Source: Actinoplanes lobatus (lineage in GTDB: Bacteria; Actinomycetota; Actinomycetes; Mycobacteriales; Micromonosporaceae). From it: a stretch of DNA of 64,000 nucleotides. Within the stretch, counting starts at the first letter, position 1. Each line of letters begins with the position of its first letter. Of this stretch, positions 9,199 to 17,660 are shown in pieces. The stretch lies in contig NZ_JACHNC010000001.1 in assembly GCF_014205215.1 (NCBI RefSeq), positions 8,924,501 through 8,988,500 of the forward strand, in the 5' to 3' direction. Position numbers and translations under genes: made by a program. The notes below the pieces were generated by a model. That model saw nothing but the letters and a program-made list of their open reading frames with translations, had not been told where the DNA came from and searched no databases.

Positions 9199-10761
9199 TC
9201 AGACCGTCAGGGTCCAGGAGCCGATGGTGCCGGTGTCGGACGAGTAGACGTCCTGCACCCGCAGCTGCCAGGTGCCGTCGGCCGCCTCGCTGGACAGGTT
9301 CGCCGTGTAGGTGGTCTGCACGTTGTCGGCGCTGTCCGAGCTGCTGCTGCTCTTCAGGGTGTAGGTGGAGGCGTCCGGCGCGACCAGGGTGACGACCAGG
9401 TCACCCCGGTACGTGTGGGTGATGTCGACCGCCACGGTGGAGGTGGAGGAGGCGGACCGGCCGCAACCGGAGATGGTGATGGAGCTGGTCACCGCGGATC
9501 CGGCGTCCGGGATCGCGACGTCCGTACCGTTGGTGCCGGTGCATCCCGCCGGGGTCTCGCCCCCGCCGTCACCGCTGTCGCCGACCTGGAGCAGCAGGTT
9601 GGGTGAGCCGGTTCCGGCGCTGGTGACCTTGCCGCTGACCGCGTTGGAGGTGAGCGCCGAGGCGACCTGTGCGGGGGTGTAGGACGGGTTGTCCTGGAGT
9701 ACGAGGGCGGCGGCGCCGACGACGTGCGGGGTGGCCATCGACGTACCGCTGATGGTGCTTGTCGCCGTGGTGCTGGTGTACCAGGCGGAGGTGATCGACG
9801 AGCCCGGCGCGAAGATGTCCAGGCTGCTGCCGTAGTTGGAGTAGCTGGCGCGGGCGTCGGTGCTGGTGGTGGCGCCGACGGTGATGGCGCTGGCGACCCG
9901 GGCCGGGGAGTAGGAGGAGGCGTTCGCGTTGTCGTTGCCGGCCGCGACGCCGTACGTGATGCCGGCCGCGATCGAGTTGGCGACCGCCGTGTCGAGGGTG
10001 GTGCTGGCGCTGCCGCCGAGGCTCATGTTGGCGACCGCCGGCTTGATCGCGTTGCTGGTCACCCAGTTGACGCCGGAGATGACGCCGGCCGTGGTGCCGC
10101 TGCCGTCGCAGTCGAGGACCCGGACGCCGACCAGCTGCACCGCCTTGGCCACGCCGTACGTCGATCCGCCGACCGTCCCGGCGACGTGCGTGCCGTGGCC
10201 GTTGCAGTCGGTGGCGTCGCTGTCGCTGTCGACGAAGTCGTAGCCGCTGACCGCGCGCCCGCCGAACTGGCCGTGCGTGGTCAGGATGCCGGTGTCGATG
10301 ATGTAGGCGTGCACGCCGGACGCGGTGTTCGGGTAGGTGTAGGTGGTCGACAGCGGCAGGCTCTCCTGGTCGATGCGGTCGAGGCCCCAGGTGGCGCCGG
10401 TCTGTGTGCCCTCGGCCAGCCGGATGATCTGGTTCTGCTCGACGTAGGCGACGGCCGGGTCGGCGGCCAGCCGGGCGGCGTCACCGGCGTCGATGCGCGC
10501 CTCGAAGCCCTTGAGGACCCTGGCGTACACCTCTTCGACGGCGCCGTCGTACTTGCCGGCGAGTTTCCCGGCCCGGCTGCCGAGGGTGCTGGTGGTGCCG
10601 TCCTTGAGCACGACGATGTAGCTGCCCTCGATGGCGTCGGGCGAGTTCGCCTGCCGGATGGCGCCGGTCGGTTCGGCGGCCGTGGCGGGCGTGCCGAAGG
10701 CGGCGAGCGTGGTGACGGTCAGCGCGAGGGTGCCCACGCCGGAGATCGTTCGGAGTCTCAC
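9199..10761 (-). CDS. Secreted S8 subtilase (aqualysin type) with C-terminal P-domain
   Basis: A 520-residue preproprotein. Order: signal peptide (~1-29, cut near ATAAEP), inhibitor I9 propeptide (~45-115), S8 catalytic domain (~125-390) with D156 (YIIDTGI), H189 (NGHGTHVAG) and S341 (GTSMATPH), a short Gly-rich linker, and a P/homo-B domain (~425-520; THTYRGDLVVTL, WQLRVQD, GTIGSWTLTV). It should be an extracellular endopeptidase; P-domains stabilise or target the catalytic domain. Start is GTG, with GGGAACAGGGG upstream. Its catalytic domain is closely related to the subtilase at 39281-42139; even the triad numbering is the same. Confidence 0.93.
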   Translation of the reverse strand: MRLRTISGVGTLALTVTTLAAFGTPATAAEPTGAIRQANSPDAIEGSYIVVLKDGTTSTLGSRAGKLAGKYDGAVEEVYARVLKGFEARIDAGDAARLAADPAVAYVEQNQIIRLAEGTQTGATWGLDRIDQESLPLSTTYTYPNTASGVHAYIIDTGILTTHGQFGGRAVSGYDFVDSDSDATDCNGHGTHVAGTVGGSTYGVAKAVQLVGVRVLDCDGSGTTAGVISGVNWVTSNAIKPAVANMSLGGSASTTLDTAVANSIAAGITYGVAAGNDNANASSYSPARVASAITVGATTSTDARASYSNYGSSLDIFAPGSSITSAWYTSTTATSTISGTSMATPHVVGAAALVLQDNPSYTPAQVASALTSNAVSGKVTSAGTGSPNLLLQVGDSGDGGGETPAGCTGTNGTDVAIPDAGSAVTSSITISGCGRSASSTSTVAVDITHTYRGDLVVTLVAPDASTYTLKSSSSSDSADNVQTTYTANLSSEAADGTWQLRVQDVYSSDTGTIGSWTLTV

Positions 10762-10966
10762 GTCCCCTGTTCCCTTTCGGTCGGTTCTGGAAAGGAGCCG
10801 TCGTCCCCCTAACGGCTTTCACCAGCGGACGCTACTGAGCGGTAGATAGACAGGGGTAGATCGCGGGTGACCCATTCCGGTCGTGATATGCCCACACATA
10901 TCGGCCGAACCACGCAAGCGGGATAACCCTTGCATGCCCCCGCCGAGCGGCCTCGAGGAGATCTAC

Positions 10967-10972
10967 TAGGTT
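10967..10972 (+). promoter_or_regulatory. -10 element (TAGGTT) for the DUF2079 gene
   Basis: TANNNT hexamer 8 bases before the GTG at 10981; no good ribosome-binding site is present, so a leaderless or nearly leaderless transcript is likely. Confidence 0.4.
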
Positions 10973-10980
10973 GTGCATCC

Positions 10981-12531
10981 GTGCTGATCAGAGTGCGGGA
11001 CACCGCGATCCGGACGCTCCTGTCCCCCTGCGGGTGGATCGTCGGGGTGGCGATCTATCTGTTCGCCCGGTGGGCGCAGGCCCAATACGACGCCCTCAGT
11101 GTCGGCGCGTGTGACCTGGGCATCTTCTACCAGGCTGTGCAGGGCTGGGCGCACGGCGGCTGGCCGATGGTGCCGATCAAGGGGTACGTGCAGCTGGGCG
11201 ACCACTTCTCACCGGTCTTCGCCCTGCTCGCGCCGCTGGTGTGGATCCATGACTCGGCGATCACCCTGGTGTACGCCCAGATCGTCCTGATCTGCCTGTC
11301 CGGCATCCCGATCTACCACATCTTCCGCCGCCGCCACGGCATCGCGGTCGGTACCGGGATGCTCATCGCGTACCTGTGCAGTCATGCCGTCTTCGGCACC
11401 GTCGCCTTCCCGGTTCACGAGGTGATGTTCGGCGCATTGTTCCTGGCCTGGGGCCTGGAACGGATGCTCGCCGGGAAGTGGACGCAGGCGACGATCCTGT
11501 TCGCGGCGCTCGTCACGGTCAAGGAGGACGGCGGCCTCCTGTGCGCCATGCTCGGCCTCTACGCGCTGCTCAACCGGCGGTGGAAGCACGGCGGGTTCCT
11601 GATCGCCTGGGGCGCCTCGTGGTTCCTGGTGACACTCAAGTTCATCATCCCGAACCTCAACCCGGGCGGCTTCACCTACGCCAAGGACTACCAGGCCAGC
11701 CTGCACGCGGACGGGATCTTCGCCGGCATCCCGTACATGATCACGCACCCGCTCGAGATCCTGAACCTGATGACCGACGAGCCCGCCAAGCTCACCACCT
11801 GGGAACAACTGCTGATCCCGGTCGGCTTCGCGGCGCTCGCGTCCCCGCTGATCCTGATGATCGCGCCGGTGATGCTGAGCCGGATGCTGTCGTCGCGCAA
11901 CACCCAGTGGTCCTCCGACCTCTACTACGACATGCCGCTCATCCCGATCCTGTTCGCCGCGGTCGCCGACGGCTTCCGCCGGATCGGCAGCCTCGTCGAC
12001 CGGGCCCGCGGCCTGGGCCCCGACCCCGACCTGGCGATGGCGCCCCGCAGCACACCCGCCGAGGAACCGAAACGCCCCTGGTACCAGTTCCGCACCGCGA
12101 CCGTCATGGCCGCCATCGCCGCACCGGTGTTCATCTTCTTCGCCGTCCAGGACCTTCAAAATCACAAAATCGTCGATTGGTACGAGGGGACAGCGGCCCC
12201 GTTCAACAACGCCACCGTGGTCGCGGAGGCCACCGACGCCCTGGAGCGCATCCCGAAGGGCGTCACCGTACGGGCCAGCAACAACCTGCTGATCCCGCTG
12301 CTGCCCACCAACGAGGTGACCCTGATCGGCTCGAACGTCGACAAGGGCGACTGGGCCGTCGTCGACATCTGGAACCCGAGCTGCCCGATCGGCCGCACCG
12401 AGATCCCCCAGATCATGAAACAGCTCGACCAGATGGGCTTCCGCCAGGTCTACAACGGCGGCCGCATCATCGTCCTCCAGCGCACCGCCCCCGCCACCCA
12501 GCCGATCCGGGGCACCGGCACCGCCAGTTGA
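10981..12531 (+). CDS. DUF2079 polytopic membrane protein
   Basis: A 516-residue membrane protein with the DUF2079 signature: a first transmembrane helix, then CDLGIFYQAVQGWAHG and QLGDHFSPVFALLAP, and VTVKEDGGL in the centre. About 9-11 hydrophobic helices fill the first ~330 residues and one more lies near 390; the rest is a soluble extracytoplasmic C-terminus. The layout resembles GT-C glycosyltransferases, where the D/E residues of the first loop act on a polyprenyl-phosphate sugar; that role is inference. GTG 10981 is chosen because the TTG further upstream has neither a site nor similarity. It stands alone between divergent and unrelated genes. Confidence 0.8.
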   Translation: MLIRVRDTAIRTLLSPCGWIVGVAIYLFARWAQAQYDALSVGACDLGIFYQAVQGWAHGGWPMVPIKGYVQLGDHFSPVFALLAPLVWIHDSAITLVYAQIVLICLSGIPIYHIFRRRHGIAVGTGMLIAYLCSHAVFGTVAFPVHEVMFGALFLAWGLERMLAGKWTQATILFAALVTVKEDGGLLCAMLGLYALLNRRWKHGGFLIAWGASWFLVTLKFIIPNLNPGGFTYAKDYQASLHADGIFAGIPYMITHPLEILNLMTDEPAKLTTWEQLLIPVGFAALASPLILMIAPVMLSRMLSSRNTQWSSDLYYDMPLIPILFAAVADGFRRIGSLVDRARGLGPDPDLAMAPRSTPAEEPKRPWYQFRTATVMAAIAAPVFIFFAVQDLQNHKIVDWYEGTAAPFNNATVVAEATDALERIPKGVTVRASNNLLIPLLPTNEVTLIGSNVDKGDWAVVDIWNPSCPIGRTEIPQIMKQLDQMGFRQVYNGGRIIVLQRTAPATQPIRGTGTAS

Positions 12532-12596
12532 CCGGCTCCCACGCGGGTGAGCGGCTGCGGTCGGCGGGTGGGTGGCAGTGGCGAGGTCGCGGCGGA

Positions 12597-12602
12597 TAGT
12601 CT
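12597..12602 (+). promoter_or_regulatory. -10 element (TAGTCT) for the LD-carboxypeptidase pair
   Basis: TANNNT hexamer exactly 7 bases before the GTG at 12610, the geometry of a leaderless actinobacterial promoter. Confidence 0.5.
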
Positions 12603-12609
12603 CCGGCGG

Positions 12610-13494
12610 GTGCGAGGGCCGAGGCTGCGACCAGGTGATCGGGTCCGTGTCGTGTCGCCGGCCAGTTTCCCCGGCGCGGAGTGGGCCGAGCAGGTCGTGG
12701 CGACGCTGGCGGGTTGGGGGTTGCGGCCCGAGCTCGGTAGGCATGCCCTCGACCGGCGTGGTTTCCTGGCCGGCCGCGACGAGGACCGGCTTGCCGATGT
12801 CAACGATGCCCTACGCGATCCCGGGGTGCGGGCGGTCGTCGCGGCTACCGGCGGCGCAGGGGCGTACCGGATCGTGGACGGCCTGGACCTGGCCGCGGTC
12901 CGCGCCGACCCGAAGCCGGTCGTGGGGTTCAGCGACATCACCAATCTGCACATCGCCCTGTGGACGGCGACCGGCCTGGCCGGAGTCCACGGCTGCGTGG
13001 GCACCGGCGGCCGCACCGACGAGTCGTGCCGGCAGCTGCTGTTCGACACCGGCCCGCTCACTCTGCGTGCCGAACCTTCCCCGGTGACCGTCCCGGGCCG
13101 GGCGACGGGGATCCTCGTCGGCGGAAACGCCGGTGCGCTGAGCAACTTTCTCGGTGCCGGGCTGCCGCGTCTCGATGGCGTGATCCTCTGCCTCGAAGGT
13201 CCGCAGAACCCGCATTTCGACCGGATGCTCTGGGGCATGCTGCGGGCCGGGCTGCTCGACGGGATCCGCGGTGTCGCCATCGGTGATCTCACCGGGCTCG
13301 ACCCGAGCGTTGCCGATCCGGGCCCCGACCAGGCCGCGACCGTCATCCGCGAACGTCTGGGCGGCCTCGGCGTGCCGATTCTCGGCGGGTTGCCCTTTGG
13401 ACATCGTGCGGATCAGGTGTGTCTTCCACTGGGCGTTGCGGCGACGCTCGACGCGGACGCGGGCCGGCTGACCGCCGACTCGGCGGTGTGCTGA
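12610..13494 (+). CDS. LD-carboxypeptidase (peptidase family S66)
   Basis: A 294-residue S66 serine peptidase. The nucleophile S108 is in VGFSDITNLH, the glutamate is E196 in VILCLEGPQNP, and H265 is in LPFGHRADQ, so the Ser-Glu-His triad is complete. The opening PRLRPGDRVRVVSPAS is typical of the family and fixes the start at GTG 12610. Family members trim the terminal D-alanine from murein tetrapeptides (LdcA) or cleave microcin C-like conjugates (MccF). No signal peptide, so cytosolic. Its TGA overlaps the ATG of the next gene (TGATG), coupling it to a shortened paralogue. Confidence 0.9.
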   Translation: MRGPRLRPGDRVRVVSPASFPGAEWAEQVVATLAGWGLRPELGRHALDRRGFLAGRDEDRLADVNDALRDPGVRAVVAATGGAGAYRIVDGLDLAAVRADPKPVVGFSDITNLHIALWTATGLAGVHGCVGTGGRTDESCRQLLFDTGPLTLRAEPSPVTVPGRATGILVGGNAGALSNFLGAGLPRLDGVILCLEGPQNPHFDRMLWGMLRAGLLDGIRGVAIGDLTGLDPSVADPGPDQAATVIRERLGGLGVPILGGLPFGHRADQVCLPLGVAATLDADAGRLTADSAVC

Positions 13495-14132
13495 TGAACA
13501 CCACCCTGCTCAACCAGGCCCTGCGCGACCCGGCGGTCCGGGCGGTCGTCCTCGACGACGGCGATCACCGCCTGCTCGACGGTCTCGACCTCGATGCCGT
13601 ACGCGCCGACCCCAAACCGATCATCGGTACGGGCGGCGCCACCTTCGTCCACCTGGAACTATGGCGTGAGTGCGGCCTGGTCGGCTACCACGGTGACGGA
13701 GAAGTCCAGCCCAGCCCGCTGCGGCTCACGGGCGAGTGCTGGGTGCCCGGCCGAGCCCGGGGTGTTCTGCTCGGTGGCAGCCTCGGCGCGCTGCGGGCGA
13801 TGCTCGGCGCGGGCCTGCCCCGCCTCGACGGCGCGATCCTGCTGCTCACCGGCGAACGCACCCAAGGCCTGGGCCAAGTCGACCGGCAACTGACCCACCT
13901 GATCCGTGCGGGCGCCCTCCAGGGCATCCGCGGCATAGCGGTCGGCCACTTCACCGGCTTCGACGGCCTCGTCGACCGCGACTGGAACCTCGACGACGTC
14001 CTCACCGACCACCTGCACGCCCTCGGCGTACCGGTGCTGGCCGACCTGCTGATCGGCCCCGGACGACCGCCGGTCCCCATCGGCGTCCCCGCCGTCATCG
14101 ACACGACCGAAGCACTACTGACGATCGGCTGA
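13494..14132 (+). CDS. Catalytically degenerate, N-truncated S66 peptidase paralogue
   Basis: A 212-residue protein that aligns with the preceding LD-carboxypeptidase from its residue ~64 onward (NQALRDPAVRAVV; LLDGLDLDAVRADPKP; LPRLDGAILLL; GVPVLADLL). The nucleophile position is glycine (IIGTGGATF in place of VGFSDITN, so S108 becomes G47), the triad glutamate is threonine (T119), and the histidine loop is shortened to IGPGRPPVPIG. The first ~63 residues of the fold are missing. The frame is fully intact with good codon use, and the start overlaps the upstream stop, so it is probably translated. Likely a non-enzymatic partner, or an early stage of decay after tandem duplication. Confidence 0.75.
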   Translation: MNTTLLNQALRDPAVRAVVLDDGDHRLLDGLDLDAVRADPKPIIGTGGATFVHLELWRECGLVGYHGDGEVQPSPLRLTGECWVPGRARGVLLGGSLGALRAMLGAGLPRLDGAILLLTGERTQGLGQVDRQLTHLIRAGALQGIRGIAVGHFTGFDGLVDRDWNLDDVLTDHLHALGVPVLADLLIGPGRPPVPIGVPAVIDTTEALLTIG

Positions 14133-14198
14133 ACGCCCCGGCCCCGACGTAACGACGGCGCGGACAGCCGCGTTTCAACGGCTCGCACGCTGGTGAAG

Positions 14199-14204
14199 TA
14201 CCGT
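14199..14204 (+). promoter_or_regulatory. -10 element (TACCGT) for a small ORF
   Basis: TANNNT hexamer 7 bases before an ATG at 14212. Confidence 0.35.
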
Positions 14205-14211
14205 CGCCGCC

Positions 14212-14313
14212 ATGATCGGTCGTAGTGACGCCGCCGCCCTCGCGCGTCTGCTTCACCGGCATGTCACCGCAAGTCGGATGCCGAACCCGGCCCGCTCCCG
14301 TCACGGTGTGTGA
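14212..14313 (+). CDS. Possible 33-residue leaderless small ORF
   Basis: ATG at 14212 with a TANNNT hexamer 7 bases upstream opens a frame of 33 codons ending at TGA 14311-14313. The product is basic, starting MIGRSDAAALARLLHR. It could be a short regulatory peptide or the remaining 5' end of a lost gene; I see no similarity to any family. Support is only the promoter geometry and the start codon. Confidence 0.25.
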   Translation: MIGRSDAAALARLLHRHVTASRMPNPARSRHGV

Positions 14314-14382
14314 CATCGTCGTCGGTGGCTCGCGCCTGCGCCGCCCGTTAGCGGCAGATCGCGTGGGTTGGCGCTGGCCAAC

Positions 14383-14388
14383 TAGCCT
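14383..14388 (+). promoter_or_regulatory. -10 element (TAGCCT) for the leader ORF and lipoprotein gene
   Basis: TANNNT hexamer exactly 6 bases before the ATG at 14395. Confidence 0.45.
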
Positions 14389-14394
14389 GCAGCC

Positions 14395-14424
14395 ATGAGT
14401 TTGATCAGCGAGTCCGCTCGGTGA
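14395..14424 (+). CDS. Possible 9-codon leader ORF (MSLISESAR)
   Basis: ATG 14395 to TGA 14422-14424. The stop overlaps the GTG start of the following gene (GTGA, 14421-14424), and a -10-like hexamer sits 6 bases upstream. Ribosomes starting leaderlessly here would stop on the next start codon, which would explain why that gene lacks a clear ribosome-binding site. The alternative is that this is chance and the downstream gene starts elsewhere. Confidence 0.35.
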   Translation: MSLISESAR

Positions 14425-14972
14425 GAAGCCGGCGCATCAGCTCCCGTCAGGTCGTTCTGACGGCCACGTTCCTGTCGCTGGCGGCCGGCGGCGCCGCGGC
14501 CTGCGACAGCTCCTCGCCGGATGAGTGGGAGTCAGCGGACAACTCTGGTTACACCTACGACGCCGCTGCCGAGGCGGAGGATTCCGAGCTGCCGGTAACC
14601 ACGGCGCCCACGACGGCTCCGGTCAAGCCGGCGGCCAAGCCGGTCACGATCGCGCCCACCGAGGAGCCCATGGACCAGGCGGTGTTCTACTGCGCCGACG
14701 AGGAGGGCATGGTCGTCGAGGAGGAGTCCTGCGCCGAGGAGGACAGCGGCCTCTACTTCATCTGGCACTCCCCCACGTACTCGCGTGGCTACCCGGTCGG
14801 CACCTACCTTGATGGCGGCGACTACTTCCCGGCCGGTGACCGGGCGAGCCGGCGGGCGTTCCAGCTGCCCGCCACGGGCGCGGTGTCCAACGGCACGGTG
14901 AAGACCAATGTCGTCGGCCGCTCCAGCGGGGGTTCCACGACCGTCGGCGGCGACACCTCCTCCGGAGGCTGA
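14421..14972 (+). CDS. Putative lipoprotein or exported protein, orphan
   Basis: A 183-residue protein. The N-terminus is positively charged (MRSRRISSRQ) followed by a hydrophobic stretch ending GGAAACDSS, a lipobox-like site with a cysteine at about residue 28. Residues ~30-75 are acidic and then Thr/Pro/Ala-rich (TTAPTTAPVKPAAKP), a cell-wall spacer type of sequence. The middle has two further cysteines (VFYCADEEG, EESCAEED) and an aromatic SGLYFIWHSP segment; the tail is Gly/Ser-rich. Probably anchored outside the membrane. No family recognised. GTG 14421 is coupled to a 9-codon leader ORF. Confidence 0.55.
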   Translation: MRSRRISSRQVVLTATFLSLAAGGAAACDSSSPDEWESADNSGYTYDAAAEAEDSELPVTTAPTTAPVKPAAKPVTIAPTEEPMDQAVFYCADEEGMVVEEESCAEEDSGLYFIWHSPTYSRGYPVGTYLDGGDYFPAGDRASRRAFQLPATGAVSNGTVKTNVVGRSSGGSTTVGGDTSSGG

Positions 14973-15307
14973 GCCAGGCACGCACACCGGCGGATCAGTA
15001 CGCCGGGCGGAAGGCTGGACCGGTTTCGCGGCTGGCCGGCCAGTAGGTCGAGCGCACATCGAACGCCGCTGAGATGGTTGGGGCGCGGCCGGCCACCCGA
15101 ACAGCTCGACGTGGGAGATGACCAGGCGTGCCTCAACCACGACATTACCTAATATTTTACGCAATGACCGACACCTATCGCCAGGGTGAGATGTATGCAA
15201 ATATGTGCAGGCGACGATCTTCGGTTCGCGGATCAACTGTCGACCCGGTCATTCTGCGGAGGGTCGATGGTGAGTGTCCCGGTCAGCCAGTCAAAGTAGG
15301 GGTGAGG
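14973..15307 (+). other. 335-base intergenic region with an A+T-rich patch
   Basis: No convincing gene. Around 15143-15215 the sequence is strikingly A+T-rich for this genome (for example ACCTAATATTTTACG) and probably holds the promoter of the secreted protein gene at 15308. It also marks the left edge of the lower-G+C accessory stretch. Confidence 0.4.
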
Positions 15308-15787
15308 ATGACGGTCATAAAATCCTGGGCTCGGCGCTCCGCCATCATGGTCGGCGTCGTTCTGTTCGCGATAGTAGGTCTGGGCAATCCGGCTTTGGCC
15401 GGAGGATGGAACGAAAGCTACTTCGCAAGTCACTGCGGTGCGACGCGGGAGTCGCCGGTCGCGGGTGTGTACTGGCAGGCTTGCTCGATCGCCGTACTCG
15501 AATCGACCAATCCCCTTGCCACCGCGGCCAAGCCCTATGTGCTGATCTCCAATCACACGTCAACCGGACACTACGTTCAGGCTTGGCTGACTTTGTGGAG
15601 CGAAGGCTCCCTGAAGGCCCCGGCGGACAGTTGCCCGACGATATTGCTCGGGGCAGGCAAGAAGATGACTTGCTGGGGAGACCGAGTGATCATTGACTAT
15701 TTGGATAATCAACAGTCACGGGGGCAGATTGCGATTGACGGTCAATATGACGTCTGGGCATGGGGGCAGACGTGGACTTTCCGGTAA
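15308..15787 (+). CDS. Small secreted protein with four cysteines, orphan
   Basis: A 159-residue protein. A clear Sec signal peptide covers residues 1-34 (basic MTVIKSWARR, hydrophobic IMVGVVLFAIVGLG, cut near PALAGG). The mature ~125 residues have four cysteines (SHCGAT, WQACSI, DSCPT, MTCWGD), enough for two disulfides, and beta-strand-like segments ending in DVWAWGQTWTF. ATG 15308 follows GGGGTGAGG. Codon use is less G+C-biased than in neighbours. No family recognised; possibly a small extracellular binding or inhibitor protein. A 13-bp hairpin follows. Confidence 0.65.
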   Translation: MTVIKSWARRSAIMVGVVLFAIVGLGNPALAGGWNESYFASHCGATRESPVAGVYWQACSIAVLESTNPLATAAKPYVLISNHTSTGHYVQAWLTLWSEGSLKAPADSCPTILLGAGKKMTCWGDRVIIDYLDNQQSRGQIAIDGQYDVWAWGQTWTFR

Positions 15788-15840
15788 GCCCCCTGGCTGT
15801 ACCGCGGTAAAGACGTCGGCGCCGAAGACAGGTGCCGGGT

Positions 15841-15878
15841 CGGGAAACGGGCCTGGATCGATCCGGGCCCGTTTCCCG
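15841..15878 (+). terminator. Strong hairpin after the secreted-protein gene
   Basis: A perfect 13-bp stem (15841-15853 with 15866-15878); the 12-base loop itself contains the palindrome GGATCGATCC. It lies 54 bases after the stop at 15787. Confidence 0.65.
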
Positions 15879-16021
15879 GGCTCGCCTGTTGAACCCGACG
15901 GCTCCTGGCCTCGGCCCTTCGTCAAGGGCCGCCCGCGTTGGGCGCGGGCAGCGACGGGACCCAGCGCGCGTCCTCTGGGGCAGTTGTGCAAACCGATCCA
16001 AACCGCTGGCACACTCGAAAC

Positions 16022-16429
16022 ATGCGAAGGTCGCTCGGTGACGGCTGGTCTATCCAGCTTCCGAAGGAATGGCGTGAAGACCACACGGATGGTGCGATGG
16101 CCGCCTGGCGCGCTGCCGGCAAGAGCATGCGTGCTTTCCCAGGGGATGACTACCGCTGCGCGACAACCCTCGATGTCCTTGCCGACATTGAGCGCGAACT
16201 GCCGCTGAACCCAACCGGCAAGGTCAGCGAGGGCGGTAGCAACGGGGTCGGCGTGCGAGCCGCGTGGTTCTACCGCGACCCCGGCGAAGGTCTTCGGTAC
16301 GCCCTTTGGGGCTATAGCTTCACCGGCACTGACTCAACTCGATATCTGGTGACCCGGTTCCACAGCGAGGACACCGACAACGCCGAGTGGGCCTTCTCCG
16401 CCTGGCGTTCCATAACATATGAGTCCTGA
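16022..16429 (+). CDS. Hypothetical protein, orphan
   Basis: A 135-residue soluble protein with no signal peptide or membrane segment. It begins MRRSLGDGWSIQLPKEW, a pattern seen in small proteins that evaluate a compact beta-sheet domain, and continues with IERELPL, AAWFYRDPGEGLRYALWGYSF and WAFSAWRSI. I do not recognise the family. A CACACT hexamer 6 bases before the ATG may be the -10 of a leaderless transcript. It lies in the lower-G+C stretch between a terminator and the frameshifted gene. The 268 bases after it hold no recognisable gene. Confidence 0.5.
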   Translation: MRRSLGDGWSIQLPKEWREDHTDGAMAAWRAAGKSMRAFPGDDYRCATTLDVLADIERELPLNPTGKVSEGGSNGVGVRAAWFYRDPGEGLRYALWGYSFTGTDSTRYLVTRFHSEDTDNAEWAFSAWRSITYES

Positions 16430-16697
16430 AGTGGGCCTCGCCGGAAACCGCATTCGCCTTCAAATGACGCGAGATGGCGCTATCGGCACCCTATATATCA
16501 GTTCGCCGATCTGTGGAGAGTCGACGAACCGCCATTTTGAACGCGCTCTCATCGGCCGTGTCCGCGCGCTGGCCGCGTCGGCCAAACAGCAACGCCGCGT
16601 AGCGCACAGATCACGGAAGGTGATGATTCTTCAAAAGCGTACGCTCCATGATCTGCGGAGAGGAATCCCGCTTAACCCCTCATCGGAGGTATCGATC

Positions 16698-17499
16698 GTG
16701 TCTGATCTGGCTGGCCTACTCGCCCGAGTGCGGCTACTTCCCGGCGCAGACCGATTTCTGCACGAACACGCTCGTGCACTGCCGCAGCCGGACCAACTCT
16801 GCGGCCCATTTCTGGGCAGTCTGGCAATAGCCGCAGGAACTGCCGTGGCCTACGGTGGTACCGGCTCGGTCATCGATTTGGCGAAGGCAGCGCGCAGCGC
16901 ACTGTGGCCGCGCGATCTGCCCGGTGGGAGGCCACCTGGCGAGAGCCCTCATCCGGTGGATCCGCTCGCGACGCGGCGACTGGATCAGGCGGCGAGCCCT
17001 TGGGAAGCAGGGACGCAGGCGTTTCGCCTCGGCAAGGCGATCGAAGAGATGTCCCCGTTGTGCTGTATCCCGGCATCGGGGACCTGGACGGCGGAGTCCG
17101 TCGCCACGTTGCTGAACCCTGAAGGTTCCGGCGACGGTAATCGCAAATGTCGACACCGCCCGGCTTTGGGGAAGTCAAAGTGCGACAGCCCTGGAACACT
17201 ATCTGAACACCGGCGATGACTCCGACGGGCCACCTCCAGAGTGGCAGGTGGGGCACTTCGTCGCACTTTATGGAACTCTGACCGGTGAGCGCGGAACCCT
17301 CGTGGCGGTCGCCGATACTTACCCGTCGTTGGGTGACAACGGTCGCCTGTTGCAGCCTGCCTCCCGTGTGGCGGCGGCTCTCGCCCGCGATCGGCCGGGT
17401 ACCGGAGGCGTCCTCGTTGTAGTTGCCAGCCACTCGGTTTCCGAAGCGGAGCAAGCCATTCAGCGAGCGGGCCTGCAGACGGTCTGGTGGTTCAATTGA
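16698..17499 (+). pseudogene. Frameshifted papain-fold (C39-like) protein gene
   Basis: GTG 16698 has an excellent GGAGGT 7 bases upstream. The first ~140 codons (LPGADRFLHEHARALPQ, then PDQLCGPFLGSLAIA) read in one frame, which then degenerates and stops at 17219. From about 17125 the coding signal continues one base forward: PATVIANVDTARLWGS, then WQVGHFVALYG, then LVAVADTYPSLG, ending at 17499. Joined, the two halves give a ~265-residue protein. C35 (QLCGPF), the His of GHFVALYG and the Asp of VADTY match the Cys-His-Asp order of C39/papain-fold peptidases. It reminds me of an actinobacterial family called DUF6885, but I am unsure. Pseudogene, sequencing error or recoding are all possible. 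Confidence 0.6.
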
Positions 17500-17603
17500 C
17501 CAGCGCAAGCGCCGAGCGAGGGCAAGCATTCTCGGGTCCCCTCGATTTCGCTACGCGCAGGTAGTCGGGTAGCCCCGACGCATTGCTGCGCCGGGGCCCC
17601 CTC

Positions 17604-17639
17604 AGAACCGTGCGTGCAACTCGTCGCGGCACACGGCTC
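17604..17639 (-). ncRNA. Group II intron domain V
   Basis: A 36-base hairpin on the minus strand starting GAGCCGTGTGC and ending GCACGCACGGTTCT, followed by GAGGGGG: the catalytic domain V pattern of bacterial group II introns. Confidence 0.85.
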
Positions 17640-17660
17640 AAGCAAGCCACTCGGGCGATT

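Noticed and set aside
16430..16697. Open frame upstream of the GTG at 16698
   Set aside because: Composition unlike a protein here, and the strong GGAGGT before 16698 marks the real start.
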